A program made the position numbers and the translations under genes. DNA of 64,000 nucleotides, from contig RDXX01000018.1 in assembly GCA_004292955.1 (NCBI GenBank), forward strand, positions 1 through 64,000. The letters run 5' to 3'. Shown here in pieces: positions 51,956 to 60,799 of the stretch. The notes under the pieces were generated by a model. The model saw only the letters and a program-made list of their open reading frames with translations. It was not told where the DNA came from and searched no databases. The stretch comes from Oscillatoriales cyanobacterium (GTDB lineage Bacteria > Cyanobacteriota > Cyanobacteriia > Cyanobacteriales > Microcoleaceae). Position 1 is the first letter of the stretch; each line of letters begins with the position of its first letter.

Positions 51956-53487
51956 CTACTCGATAGTGCCGACAAATCAAGAGATTCTGTTGTTTGGAAA
52001 AAAGCTAAAAGGCGATCGACTATTTGAGCAACACCACCCTTAACATTCGACTCAACATTCAAAGGCATCACCGGATCGTGCAGTGACAAGCGTAGCAGAA
52101 ACCAGCCCGATTCGCTAGCTGACGTGCAGGAAACTCGCAAACCTTCGTAATTATTGGGTACAATTCCCCAGTCGGCTTGGGTTGAGACAAATTCTTGCAG
52201 TTGCTCAATTACCAAATTTCCCTGAGCTTTGAAATCATCCACACCAATTTTAATCCGAAACTCTGCACTTTCTTCAGGTTCTTGTAAATTCGCAATCAAA
52301 TCCGGCAAAGATTGATTAGCTAATTTGGATTTAGCCAACTCAATCAATAATTTGCTCACCAAGTAAGCGCCATCATCCAGAAAGTAATTTTCCTTCAAGG
52401 CGCCATGTCCAGAAGTTTCAATCGCCAGCCATGATTCCTGTCCCGCTGCATTGAGACGAATCGACTCGTCAATCACATTTTTGTAGCCGCGTTTAAAGCG
52501 ATGGTGAATTCCTTTTAAATCCTGTTCGATGAATTGCGTTAAACCATCGGATGTGATAGAATCCGTAACGACGGTAGAGCCTGGGTGCTCTTGTAGGACG
52601 ATCGCCGAAATCAACGCGATTAACCGATTGCGATTCAGTTCCTTGCCAAATTGATCCACAGCCGCACTGCGATCGACATCCGTATCAAAAATAATCCCAA
52701 AATCAGCTTGATTGGCAATTACCGCTTGACAAATTGACTGCATTGCCTGTTTATCTTCGGGATTCGGCACGTGATTTGGGAATGTACCATCCGGTTCTAA
52801 AAATTGACTGCCGGTAGTGTCTGCACCTAAAGGCTTTAAGACTTTATCCACATAAAATCCGCCCGCACCATTCCCCGCATCCACAACAATTTTCAAGCCT
52901 GTCAGCGGCTGCTCAAAATTATCGGGATGATTGACTGATTCCCTAATCTTTTCGACAAATTGGTTGCCATAAACTGAGATAAAATCATGCTTGGTAATAG
53001 TACCGAAAACGGCAGCTTTTTTAAACTCATTGGTTTCGGCAAATGTTAAGATATCGGTAATATCTTTTTTTTGTAATCCACCCTTAGCGGTGAAAAACTT
53101 TAAGCCGTTGCGATTAAAAGGTAAATGGCTAGCAGTCAGCATAATCGCGCCGTCGCACTCAAAACCTGGAGTGATTGTACTCATAAACATGGCGGGAGTT
53201 GATGCCATTTCAAAATCATATACTGTACAACCAACTGAGGCGATACCATCCATGACTGCTTGCATTAAAGTTGGCCCGGATAGGCGACTGTCACGCCCGA
53301 TCGCAATTATCAACTTTTCCGCAGGTTTATTGACTTTTTGCACCAGCCAACTGACAAAGGATTGACCTAAAATTGTCGCAATTTCGGGAGTGAGGTTAAC
53401 TTTTTCATCGGGAACCCCTTCGAGGGCGATACCGCGAATATCTGAGCCATTTTGCAGTTTTGTCCAGTTATAGTTTTGCATAATCAT
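51952..53487 (-). CDS. Phosphomannomutase/phosphoglucomutase
   Basis: A 511-aa alpha-D-phosphohexomutase that interconverts sugar 1- and 6-phosphates for polysaccharide precursors. The active-site Ser is in LTASHLPFNRNGLKFFTAKG, the Mg site is DTDVDRSA, the sugar-binding loop is ETSGHGALKENYFLDDGAYL, and the phosphate-binding C-terminus is near SCTSASESGWFLLRLSLHDP. IGRDSRLSGPTLMQAVMDGI opens the first domain. Start at ATG 53487 or 53481. Length is somewhat above the usual 450-480 aa of ManB/AlgC. Substrate preference cannot be told. Confidence 0.93.
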   Translation of the reverse strand: MIMQNYNWTKLQNGSDIRGIALEGVPDEKVNLTPEIATILGQSFVSWLVQKVNKPAEKLIIAIGRDSRLSGPTLMQAVMDGIASVGCTVYDFEMASTPAMFMSTITPGFECDGAIMLTASHLPFNRNGLKFFTAKGGLQKKDITDILTFAETNEFKKAAVFGTITKHDFISVYGNQFVEKIRESVNHPDNFEQPLTGLKIVVDAGNGAGGFYVDKVLKPLGADTTGSQFLEPDGTFPNHVPNPEDKQAMQSICQAVIANQADFGIIFDTDVDRSAAVDQFGKELNRNRLIALISAIVLQEHPGSTVVTDSITSDGLTQFIEQDLKGIHHRFKRGYKNVIDESIRLNAAGQESWLAIETSGHGALKENYFLDDGAYLVSKLLIELAKSKLANQSLPDLIANLQEPEESAEFRIKIGVDDFKAQGNLVIEQLQEFVSTQADWGIVPNNYEGLRVSCTSASESGWFLLRLSLHDPVMPLNVESNVKGGVAQIVDRLLAFFQTTESLDLSALSSR

Positions 53488-53645
53488 TGATGGTAAGTAT
53501 AGCAGTTGACAGTTGACAGTTGACAGTTGACAGTGAATTTTTTGGATGGAGATTCAAACCCTACCCTCAAACAATCCATATTATAGGTGAGGGAGTTAAA
53601 CCCGCTTTCGATCCAATTATCAATTGCCCATTGTTAAAAGCCTTG

Positions 53646-53987
53646 TCAAACTGTATCACTTTCTTGACTGTCTAGGATAGCGGCAAGATGTTTGCGGATT
53701 GTGGGTGAGCGAAATCCCAAAATGATATCTTTGTTACAGACACCACGCTGAATTAGCTCTTGATCGATGAAGATTTCGGTGCTATTTTGCTGAATCCAAA
53801 CTTGGCCCTCGATGATATCTAAGTGCATGGCGCAACCATATATGCGATATTCATCGCGCCAACTATGATGTATCACCAAATAGCGATCGCGTGAATGGTC
53901 AAAAATTAACTGAGCTTGGGTGTCGTCTTTGGCGAAGTCTTCGAGAAATTGACAAACAATTTGGCGATACTCATTTATTCTATCCAT
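53646..53987 (-). CDS. xisI: XisI family protein
   Basis: A 113-aa protein of the fdxN-element excision-controlling factor XisI family, with the typical N-terminus MDRINEYRQIVCQFLEDFAK and the later DYLVIHHSWRDEYRIYGCAM-like segment. It overlaps the end of xisH by 13 bp, the usual pair order. In Anabaena XisH and XisI control excision of a DNA element; genomes without that element carry many copies whose role is not known. No recombinase XisF is nearby. Confidence 0.92.
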   Translation of the reverse strand: MDRINEYRQIVCQFLEDFAKDDTQAQLIFDHSRDRYLVIHHSWRDEYRIYGCAMHLDIIEGQVWIQQNSTEIFIDQELIQRGVCNKDIILGFRSPTIRKHLAAILDSQESDTV

Positions 53988-54391
53988 TGTTCAATAGCCT
54001 CACTATTTGGATTATAAACAATTAACCGAACCTGATATCGCTGAATGACTGTTTTTGCTGGTTCAAAACGTAAAAAGGTTTGATAAGCATCTCTAGGTAC
54101 TGCTAGATACAAAATACGCCCTGGTTCATCAGAAACTTCTATGGCAATTCGGTAGTTTAGAAATTGACCAAGAGCCGTGTGAAATGCTGAAATGTTAGAG
54201 CCACTAATAAAGCTTTTTACTTCTACTGCGATTTGACTGCCTTCTTTTTCGGCTGCGATCGCTGATTCGGCAGCTAAGTCAATGTAGATATCAGCTATAC
54301 CATAGCGCAGTTGATAAGGATCGTGGGTGATTTGCCAACCTTCTTTTTGAAGAGCGATTTTGACGGTGTTATGAAATATGTCTTTTGCCAT
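53975..54391 (-). CDS. xisH: XisH family protein
   Basis: A 138-aa protein of the XisH family, which has a restriction-endonuclease-like core: MAKDIFHNTVKIALQKEGW, YGIADIYIDLAAESAIAAEK and GSQIAVEVKSFISGSNISAF, with the D...E.K nuclease-like triad (VEVKSF). Activity is unproven. It is followed by and overlaps xisI. It begins 12 bp after a broken small gene at 54404-54600, and a third small gene lies before that, so these form one transcription unit. Confidence 0.92.
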   Translation of the reverse strand: MAKDIFHNTVKIALQKEGWQITHDPYQLRYGIADIYIDLAAESAIAAEKEGSQIAVEVKSFISGSNISAFHTALGQFLNYRIAIEVSDEPGRILYLAVPRDAYQTFLRFEPAKTVIQRYQVRLIVYNPNSEAIEQWIE

Positions 54392-54403
54392 AGTAATTAA
54401 TGA

Positions 54404-54600
54404 TTATCGTTGAGAAATTGTATAAACTCTTTGAAGTCTTGATTCAGTATTTTTGTATTTCCATTGGTGATAACTATGACGAATTTCTTCTAATGCCTTA
54501 AGTCTGGCTTGATAAGATTGAGTTTGCCAATAAGAAAAATCACTTTTTTGTTCTTTGAGGTTTATTTTACGACAAAGAATGGTCTTTTATTTGTATCCAT
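54404..54600 (-). pseudogene. Small conserved gene with a one-base deletion
   Basis: The ATG at 54600 overlaps the stop codon of the upstream gene (TAATG). The first frame reads MDTNKRPFFVVK and stops. One base shift later it goes on as INLKEQKSDFSYWQTQSYQA, through LEEIRHSYHQWKYK, to QRVYTISQR and a stop. I know the LKEQKSDFxYWxxxSYxxRL pattern from small cyanobacterial proteins next to toxin-like or nucleotidyltransferase genes. The total is 197 bp, so adding one base (a run of four A where five are expected) restores a 65-aa protein. Confidence 0.65.
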
Positions 54601-54773
54601 TATGTAGATTTAAATTGATTAATTTGATAGATTTCTTGAGCATCTTCCAAGGAATATTCAATTTCATCATCTTCGTAGAAAAGTTGCGTTAATGAATAGT
54701 CTTGCCACTCGGTACTTTGCCACTCAGTATATTCGGATATTATATCAAATTCATTGGTATTAGAATTATTCAT
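54600..54773 (-). CDS. Small acidic protein (57 aa)
   Basis: I start at MNNSNTNEFDIISEYTEWQS (ATG 54773); the frame is open to 54833 but that part reads like a repeat of the TCTGTGTTCTCTGCG type common in these genomes. The protein is rich in Asp/Glu/Gln/Tyr (DYSLTQLFYEDDEIEYSLED), with no known motif. Its stop overlaps the start of the next small gene. An acidic protein followed by a second small gene resembles an antitoxin-like arrangement, but this is only an impression. Confidence 0.5.
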   Translation of the reverse strand: MNNSNTNEFDIISEYTEWQSTEWQDYSLTQLFYEDDEIEYSLEDAQEIYQINQFKST

Positions 54774-54992
54774 CTCTCTCTTTTCTGACTCTGTGTTCTC
54801 TGCGCTCTCTGCGGTTAAATCATTCCGATCCAAGCTTAAACGATATTAGCTGTTGATTTTTCCATAACTTATCTTGATATCTCATTATAGCAATATCTCT
54901 GAGGGTAAGACTTAGGCATTACGGTGACAGAGTTTTTCAATCCAACAATGGAAATTATAGCCCCATCACCGCTGAGATTAAACTCTCATTGC

Positions 54993-55898
54993 TTAATCAT
55001 GCTCAACGCTGTAAACTGCCGCTAAGCGGAACTCGCCTTTCGCGGGGACTTCGACAATATCCGTCGCCGCATTGGTCGTTTCTACGCAGATTAAACGCTG
55101 ATAATCGCTATCATCAAGGTCGGCCATGCTTGCAGAAATTTTCACCCAGGGATTCCACACAACGGCGGATTTACTGCCAGATGATTTAATCCGAATCCGA
55201 CGATTGAGGGCGGCATCGTCTATGACGAATTCGTTGGTGACATCGAGATAAATTCGATCGACCTCACCGACAGCTACGACTGCACCTACTTGAGTTTTTT
55301 CGACTCCACCGTCAACTTTATCAAGATATTGGCTGTTTTCTAAACCCAACACCTGCACGCGGTTGATGTCGCCGACTAGGAAATAGGTGTGGAAGGCTTG
55401 GGTGAGGGGAAATGCTTTGTCGCCGAGATTGCGGGTGATTAATTCTACTGTGAGAGTGGTGCCGATCGTAATTGCGATCGCCAGTTCAAAAGCTTGGGGC
55501 CAAATTGCTCTAGTTTCCTCGGTATCCTTGAGGCCTAGGGTGACTTGGGTGGCGCCGTCAGGAGTTGTACCGGTGTTGACGACATTCCAGAGGCGATTGC
55601 GGACAAACCCGTGGGCTGGGCGGCCCAAGCCTTCGGGATCTGGGCCAAACCAAGGCCAACAGATGGGTACACCGCCTTTGATGGCTTTCCCTTCGGCGTA
55701 GTAGGCTTTGTCGCTGAGGAACATCAAATCTGCGGTTTCGGTGGCTGGTTGGAAGGAGAGCACTTGGCCGGAATACACAGATATCAAGGCTTTGGCTTGG
55801 CCGTTGTCGATGTGAATCATCGGGAAACCGCCGTTTCCGCTGGCGAAGGTGAGGTGGCCGGCGATGCTGTAGTCTGTGTTTAGTTGGTCAATACTCAT
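54993..55898 (-). CDS. D-hexose-6-phosphate mutarotase (YeaD-like)
   Basis: A 301-aa aldose-1-epimerase-fold protein that interconverts alpha and beta anomers of glucose 6-phosphate. Family features are GQVLSFQPATETADLMFLSD near the N-terminus, GGVPICWPWFGPDPEGLGRP, HGFVRNRLW, the His of LTQAFHTYFLVGDI, and VVWNPWVKISASMADL. The length is typical. It stands alone between the small operon ending in xisI and a small secreted protein. Confidence 0.93.
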   Translation of the reverse strand: MSIDQLNTDYSIAGHLTFASGNGGFPMIHIDNGQAKALISVYSGQVLSFQPATETADLMFLSDKAYYAEGKAIKGGVPICWPWFGPDPEGLGRPAHGFVRNRLWNVVNTGTTPDGATQVTLGLKDTEETRAIWPQAFELAIAITIGTTLTVELITRNLGDKAFPLTQAFHTYFLVGDINRVQVLGLENSQYLDKVDGGVEKTQVGAVVAVGEVDRIYLDVTNEFVIDDAALNRRIRIKSSGSKSAVVWNPWVKISASMADLDDSDYQRLICVETTNAATDIVEVPAKGEFRLAAVYSVEHD

Positions 55899-56134
55899 GC
55901 TGGTGGCGGAGGTTAATTGCTTCCCAATTATCCGATATTATGGTTGCTGCGATTGTTTGTATTGTTGAGTTTGAGTGGAATGTGCGATCGGCTAATGTTG
56001 GTTGTATTCTGGTGTTGGGAGGACATTAAGAAGATTTGAGAGTTAACAAGGTTTGTTGAATTTTTATCCTGGTTGCAATTTCACTGTCTGAATTTTGAAC
56101 GAATACCGCATTTTTGTATCTGGAGCGCCCAACT

Positions 56135-56512
56135 ATGAAACTTAAGTTATCTTTATTTTATAAAACATTTTTAGTGGCTAATTTGCTACTAGGTTCGACA
56201 ATAGCTTTCAGTACCAATACTCAAGCCCAGACGAGAAATTCTGGTGAAAATTATAGCTCCAAATGCAGTTTTTACGGACAGAATCAAACGCAGGCTCAAA
56301 CAATAGGCTGTTCGATCAAGCAGAGTCCCAACCAAATTATAATTGACTGGAATGATGGATTAAAAACTATTCTAGTTGCCTCTAATGGTGGTTGGAAATC
56401 AATGCCTTCTGAAGCGAAAGCCGAAGTCAGATTTTATTCTGGGACTGGGCGAGTCGCTCACGTTGAAATTTTCTCTGGTCCAGGTAAGGGAATTATTGTT
56501 GTCAAGCCATAA
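56135..56512 (+). CDS. Small secreted protein (125 aa)
   Basis: The signal peptide MKLKLSLFYKTFLVANLLLG ends near TQAQ. The mature part of about 95 aa has two cysteines (KCSFYGQNQTQAQTIGC) that could form a disulfide, and strand-rich sequence (SPNQIIIDWNDGLKTILVAS; RVAHVEIFSGPGKGIIVVKP). Family not recognised. I use the ATG at 56135, since the upstream extension does not add signal-peptide-like sequence. Confidence 0.6.
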   Translation: MKLKLSLFYKTFLVANLLLGSTIAFSTNTQAQTRNSGENYSSKCSFYGQNQTQAQTIGCSIKQSPNQIIIDWNDGLKTILVASNGGWKSMPSEAKAEVRFYSGTGRVAHVEIFSGPGKGIIVVKP

Positions 56513-56524
56513 TCGCGTTCATTT

Positions 56525-56660
56525 AGTTAAGAAACCCGGTTTCTGGGAATTATGCAAAGATTAAGAAACCGGGTTTCTCAGATAACCTAGGTTGGTGGCC
56601 AGAGATTTCGGAAGAAACCCGGTTTCTGGGAATTATGCAAAGATTAATACAACTGGTTTC
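56525..56660. repeat. AAACCCGGTTTCT repeats
   Basis: GAAACCCGGTTTCTGGGAAT with TATGCAAAGATTAA occurs twice (56529 and 56614), and an inverted GAAACCGGGTTTCTC at about 56566 can pair with the first as a hairpin. It follows the stop codon of the secreted protein at 56512 and could act as a transcript end. Confidence 0.8.
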
Positions 56661-56681
56661 TGATATCAATTGCCAAAAATA

Positions 56682-56777
56682 ATGCAAAATCTCCGATCGG
56701 GAATTTTGGTTTTTTTGCTGTTTTTGATTGTGTCAATCTTCACAGATAACGGTTTCAATCCCTATGTCAGGAAATAA
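56682..56777 (+). CDS. Possible 31-aa hydrophobic peptide
   Basis: ATG 56682 to TAA 56777 encodes a single membrane helix (MQNLRSGILVFLLFLIVSIF) with a short polar tail (TDNGFNPYVRK). It looks like a small membrane peptide, but there is no family match and no clear ribosome-binding site. It converges on obg. Confidence 0.25.
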   Translation: MQNLRSGILVFLLFLIVSIFTDNGFNPYVRK

Positions 56778-56780
56778 GGG

Positions 56781-57821
56781 CTACAAGACTCCGACTGCTG
56801 ACAGCGCCTCCGCTTCAACCTCATTCATCTCATCGAGTTTCAGCCAAACTTGGTGCATCAATTCATCCAACCCAACTCGACTCACCGCCGAAATCATCAA
56901 CACCGGAGCACCGCTGATTTCCTGCAATCGCGCGATCGCATTTCCAATTTCCTCATCCTCAAGATCGATCGCATCTACCTTATTAAAAGCCAAAATCTGC
57001 GGCCGATCGCCCAAACCTCGCCCGTAAGCTTTCAATTCTTCTTGAATTGTGACGTAATCTGCGATCGGATCTTCATCAGTAATATCCACCAAATGCAGCA
57101 ACAACCGAGTCCGTTCAATGTGCCGCAAAAACTCATAACCCAAACCCGCGCCCTCGTGAGCCCCGGCAATTAATCCTGGAATATCAGCAAAAACAGTACC
57201 GTCGCCGGTTGGTTTTTTGACTACGCCCAAATTCGGAATTAAAGTTGTAAACGGATAATCTGCAATCTTTGGACGCGCCGCCGACAAAGCAGAAATTAGC
57301 GTAGATTTGCCAGCATTCGGCAAACCAATAATTCCAACTTCAGCTAACAGCTTCAATTCCAAGCGCAAAAACTTGTGTTCTCCTTCTTTTCCCGGTAACG
57401 CATAATCTGGAGCGCGGTTAGAATTTGTCAGAAAACACTTATTTCCTAAACCGCCTTTACCACCTTTGGCAACACAAAAAGTCTGTCCGGGCGTCACCAA
57501 ATCTGCTAAAATTGCCTGAGTTTCCGCATCGTAAACTACTGTACCGCAGGGAACCTCGATCGTGCGATCGGCTCCTGAAGCACCAGTCATATTCTTCGGC
57601 GCGCCCTTCTTCCCGTTTTCGCCTTTAAAAATCCGGTTGTACTGGAAATCCAGCAGCGTTTGCAGGCTTTCCACCGCCACCATAAACACAGAACCGCCCC
57701 GCCCGCCGGTGCCGCCGCTTGGCCCGCCCGCCGGTATATACTTTTCTCTGCGAAAAGCTACCATACCGTCGCCGCCTTTGCCGGCTGCGACTTGAACATC
57801 TGCGCGATCGATAAATTGCAT
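56781..57821 (-). CDS. obg: GTPase Obg (CgtA/ObgE)
   Basis: A 346-aa GTPase involved in ribosome assembly and stress response. The Gly-rich Obg domain spans residues 1-158 (VAAGKGGDGMVAFRREKYIP; GPSGGTGGRGGSVFM). The G domain has G1 GLPNAGKST, the TTL of DYPFTTLIPNLG, G3 ADIPGLIAGAHEGAGLGYEF, and G4 NKVD. There is no long C-terminal extra domain, as usual in cyanobacteria. The start is ATG 57821. Confidence 0.97.
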   Translation of the reverse strand: MQFIDRADVQVAAGKGGDGMVAFRREKYIPAGGPSGGTGGRGGSVFMVAVESLQTLLDFQYNRIFKGENGKKGAPKNMTGASGADRTIEVPCGTVVYDAETQAILADLVTPGQTFCVAKGGKGGLGNKCFLTNSNRAPDYALPGKEGEHKFLRLELKLLAEVGIIGLPNAGKSTLISALSAARPKIADYPFTTLIPNLGVVKKPTGDGTVFADIPGLIAGAHEGAGLGYEFLRHIERTRLLLHLVDITDEDPIADYVTIQEELKAYGRGLGDRPQILAFNKVDAIDLEDEEIGNAIARLQEISGAPVLMISAVSRVGLDELMHQVWLKLDEMNEVEAEALSAVGVL

Positions 57822-57932
57822 AATTTAATCAATAATTATTGGTCAATAGTCAGTAGTCAGTAGTCATTAGTCAGTAGTCATTAGTTATGATACCAGATCC
57901 AAGTACAATGTTTATCTTTTGGTGTGAATTAC

Positions 57933-58062
57933 ACATCCTACTCCCGAGTAGGGAGTAGGATGTGTTTTACTTTTGTATGTAGTGCTGTCCCCGTTCTAGT
58001 GCTTATATAATCACGCGAGCAGGGACAGCACTCAAAGAAAAAATGCTTTTTACAAAACAGAA
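57933..58062. repeat. Stem-loop and diverged MITE relative
   Basis: ACATCCTACTCCC and GGGAGTAGGATGT (57933-57963) form a perfect 13-bp stem with a 5-base loop. Next to it AGTGCTGTCCCC (57981) and GGGACAGCACT (58022), followed by AAAAAATGCTTTTTACAAAAC, match the inside of the MITE at 45312-45429. The outer TIRs are different or lost here. Confidence 0.65.
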
Positions 58063-58198
58063 ATTCACCATCCTACTCAACTAATTAGGAGTCATTGGTT
58101 CATAGCATACAGTCATTAATCGAAAATCTCACAAAATTGACCAATTACCAATTACCAATTCCCCATTCCCCATTCCCAATGCCCAATGCCCAATTCCC

Positions 58199-59074
58199 CT
58201 AACAATATGACGATACATCTTCCTTGCAATCATCTGCCAAATAGCAGAGAGCTCGAAAGCGCATCCCCACCAATTGTTCGTACAGCGGGTTAAGCTTGCA
58301 CATCGGTGGAATGTGGACGATTTTGCGGCCGAATAATACGACATCTCGCTCAAACGGACACTGCGGTGGAATCATTTTGCAGACAAAACGTGCCACTCTC
58401 GGATCGTGAACTTCCCAGCCGTCAAGCCAGTCTTTCACGGGTGTCAGGACATTTTTCTGCTGAGGTTGAGGCCGCCCAGAAAGCGGTGTTGCTGCATAAT
58501 CAACGGCTGTTTGGCTGCTTGATTCCTGCGGCTGCGCGCTGCTATCTTCGATCGTGTGTCGCAGAGATTCGATCGCCTCCACGTTATGACCCAAAGCTGT
58601 GCAAAACTTGTAAAGTACCTCGTCTTCGCTCAGAGAGTAAGTACCGTCTGCTAAGGCTACCATGACTGCTGTTCTCAAAAAATTCTCCCCGTTGGCGGTA
58701 CCTGTCCCGAATACAGCAGCTAGTTCCTCTGCGGTAATCGGTTCAAAACCGGTCTCAAAAGATACCGGATTTAGTTCATCCTGAGTCAGGCTAGCAATCA
58801 TTTTTTGCTCGTTTTCGTCAAAGTTGCCGTCAGCCCAAGCAATTGTCAGCAATCCCCGCAGCCAAGCGGCAATCTCTCCATCGGTGCAGTTAGATTTTGC
58901 GTTACTCATCAGCGTTTCCAGTTGGATGATATACCAGTCTAGTTGTTGGTTTGGAGCGGGATAACTATTCCCCTCTAAATAATTTTTACTGGTTTTTTGC
59001 TCGATCGATCTTTTTGTGAAAGGTTTGTGCCCGAAGATTGCTCCAAACGCTTGTAGTGGACGTGTTAAAAGCAT
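58199..59074 (-). CDS. Mo-dependent nitrogenase C-terminal domain protein with TerB-like region
   Basis: A 291-aa protein. The middle (residues about 65-150) looks like a TerB-type helical domain (WLRGLLTIAWADGNFDENEQ; MVALADGTYSLSEDEVLYKF). The last 90 residues (PVKDWLDGWEVHDPRVARFV; MIPPQCPFERDVVLFGRKIV; HIPPMCKLNPLYEQLVGMRF) match the cyanobacterial domain annotated as Mo-dependent nitrogenase C-terminal, with several conserved Cys and His. Despite the name this domain occurs outside nif regions, and no nif gene is present here. Function unknown. Confidence 0.8.
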   Translation of the reverse strand: MLLTRPLQAFGAIFGHKPFTKRSIEQKTSKNYLEGNSYPAPNQQLDWYIIQLETLMSNAKSNCTDGEIAAWLRGLLTIAWADGNFDENEQKMIASLTQDELNPVSFETGFEPITAEELAAVFGTGTANGENFLRTAVMVALADGTYSLSEDEVLYKFCTALGHNVEAIESLRHTIEDSSAQPQESSSQTAVDYAATPLSGRPQPQQKNVLTPVKDWLDGWEVHDPRVARFVCKMIPPQCPFERDVVLFGRKIVHIPPMCKLNPLYEQLVGMRFRALCYLADDCKEDVSSYC

Positions 59075-59725
59075 ATTTGTGTCTCAGGAGCTTCGCCAAT
59101 TAGCGAGCTAATCTATGGTTTAATCCTCTTCCCCTAAAGCGTCGTCTATCTGGAGGAATAGGTTTTGTTGATTCATTGTTAAGTATAGTTGCACCGATTT
59201 TAGATAGCGTATCGAATTTTACGTAATTTCAACGCCAGATCGACCCAATTTATCGCAAGCAATCACAGGTTTGCCAAGATAGGATCTAATCAGCAACCGG
59301 GTTTCTCACCCACGGGCGATTTTACTTCGCTATGTTTACATTTTAATATATATATTTGTAAATTTTTGTGTGTCGGCTCCGTAACATTTGACAATAAGTC
59401 GGCTTTATGCTGTGAAAATAAAAAGACTTGATGGAACTATCAGCCTATCTCAAAGGTTTTGATTGCTGGGGCAGCTTATAAATCAGTCCGAGACGGAACA
59501 ATCACAATAAAAAAAGGTACGTAGTTGCGCTTCAGCGCTCCGAAGGTACGTAGTTGCGCTTCAGCGCTCCGAAGGTATGTAGTTGCGCTTCAGCGCTCCG
59601 GGTGGATCTAGGTTTTACAGAAGAAATACCATTAAATCAAGGTACGTTGTTGCAATGAAAGCGCTCTTTCCTAAGATTATAAAGAGCGCTGAAGCGCAAC
59701 AACGTACCTCAGATCGAAAATAGTA
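59075..59725. repeat. Intergenic region with family A palindromes
   Basis: 650 bp. The first 430 bp show no gene. At 59515, 59544 and 59573 are three tandem left-arm half units (AGGTACGTAGTTGCGCTTCA) with a 29-bp period. At 59640-59709 is one full hairpin ending GCGCAACAACGTACCT, 16 bp from the stop codon of the methyltransferase at 59726. Confidence 0.85.
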
Positions 59726-60799
59726 TTAGCTGCGACGGCACAAAATCCAGCGCAATTCCATGGGCGGCCGTCCATTTGCCATCGGGAAGACATCTCTACC
59801 TGTGGCCCAACTCGGGAACCAAGGCGTTGGCGGCCAGGCTTCTTTTGGCAGGTGGTGGCGTTCGTATTCCCACACCAATTCGTCGGATATTTGGACTAAG
59901 GGTAAGCCTTCCATGGCGGCGGCGAGCTCTTGGGGCGTGAATAAAGTAGACCAGGAAAGTTGTGCAACTTGTCGCACGAGGGCGTCTGGCTGGTAGTCGC
60001 CGACGGTTAAGAATGTGCTGAAGAGCAACACGCCTCCGGGACAGAGGAAATCGCACATTTTGGCAAGGAAAAGCCGTACTTGATCGATGTCTCGAAAATG
60101 TGAGATGACTTCGGCGGCAACTGCAAGTTGGTAGCGGGCTGGTTTCATCCGCATTAAGGGATCGAGCACGTCGCCTTCTGTTACTGTGACGGGAAGGTTT
60201 TCGGCGGTGGCGGCTGTTTGCAATTGTTCTGCAAAAGCTGGGGTTAGCTCGATCGCATCTACAGAATAGCCCAATCTCGCCAGCGGTAAGGTATTGCGCC
60301 CGGTACCGGCCCCCACGTCTAAGATGCGGATGCGATCGGGATTTCCCAATTTAGCAGCCGTTGCCATCAATTTTGCATCGGGATGGGAACCAAATAGAGG
60401 CGGTTCTCTGGTGTCAACCCAGCTTTTATATTGTTCTCCTACTGTTGAAGTAGTGACAATTACTTTGCAAGCTAAACCGGTTTGTGGCGGCTGCACTGAT
60501 TCGTATTGCAGAATCATCATCGATGCTGTTGAAGTGCGGTAGCCCTGTTCTAATTTAGTCGCTAAAAGCTTTCTGAGTTCCTCTTTACGGTCTTCTGGGA
60601 GGGGTCTGTCGAGGGTGCTAAATAGCTTTTCGATTGACTTGAGATAGTGGTTTACCATTCCCGGTACGCAGGGGAAAACTAATTCTCCGCGTGCGGTGAC
60701 GCGAGTGTTAATTTTGTAGAGGATGGCTTGCTGGAGAATGTCGGGATTGACTACCAGCGGCATTTGTTCGGTTTGGTCGATCGTGCTTTCGGCGCCCAT
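59726..60799 (-). CDS. Class I SAM-dependent methyltransferase
   Basis: A 357-aa protein. The N-terminal 115 residues are helical (MPLVVNPDILQQAILYKINT; EKLFSTLDRPLPEDRKEELR) and not recognised. The Rossmann methyltransferase domain begins about residue 150, with motif I ILDVGAGTGRNTLPLARLGY, the acidic residue of VDAIELTPAF, and VTEGDVLDPLMRMKPARYQL. A C-terminal part follows (LFTPQELAAAMEGLPLVQIS). The substrate is unknown. Start at 60799, or at the Met 12 residues later. The 3' end lies beside a family A hairpin. Confidence 0.85.
   Translation of the reverse strand: MGAESTIDQTEQMPLVVNPDILQQAILYKINTRVTARGELVFPCVPGMVNHYLKSIEKLFSTLDRPLPEDRKEELRKLLATKLEQGYRTSTASMMILQYESVQPPQTGLACKVIVTTSTVGEQYKSWVDTREPPLFGSHPDAKLMATAAKLGNPDRIRILDVGAGTGRNTLPLARLGYSVDAIELTPAFAEQLQTAATAENLPVTVTEGDVLDPLMRMKPARYQLAVAAEVISHFRDIDQVRLFLAKMCDFLCPGGVLLFSTFLTVGDYQPDALVRQVAQLSWSTLFTPQELAAAMEGLPLVQISDELVWEYERHHLPKEAWPPTPWFPSWATGRDVFPMANGRPPMELRWILCRRS

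Noticed and set aside
53646-54391. xisH-xisI as a sign of an fdxN-type excision element here
   Set aside because: No recombinase gene, no nif gene and no attachment-site repeats are present; such pairs are common in genomes without the element.
58199-59074. Nitrogen-fixation locus suggested by the Mo-nitrogenase C-terminal domain
   Set aside because: The domain is widespread outside nif clusters and no nif gene lies in the window.
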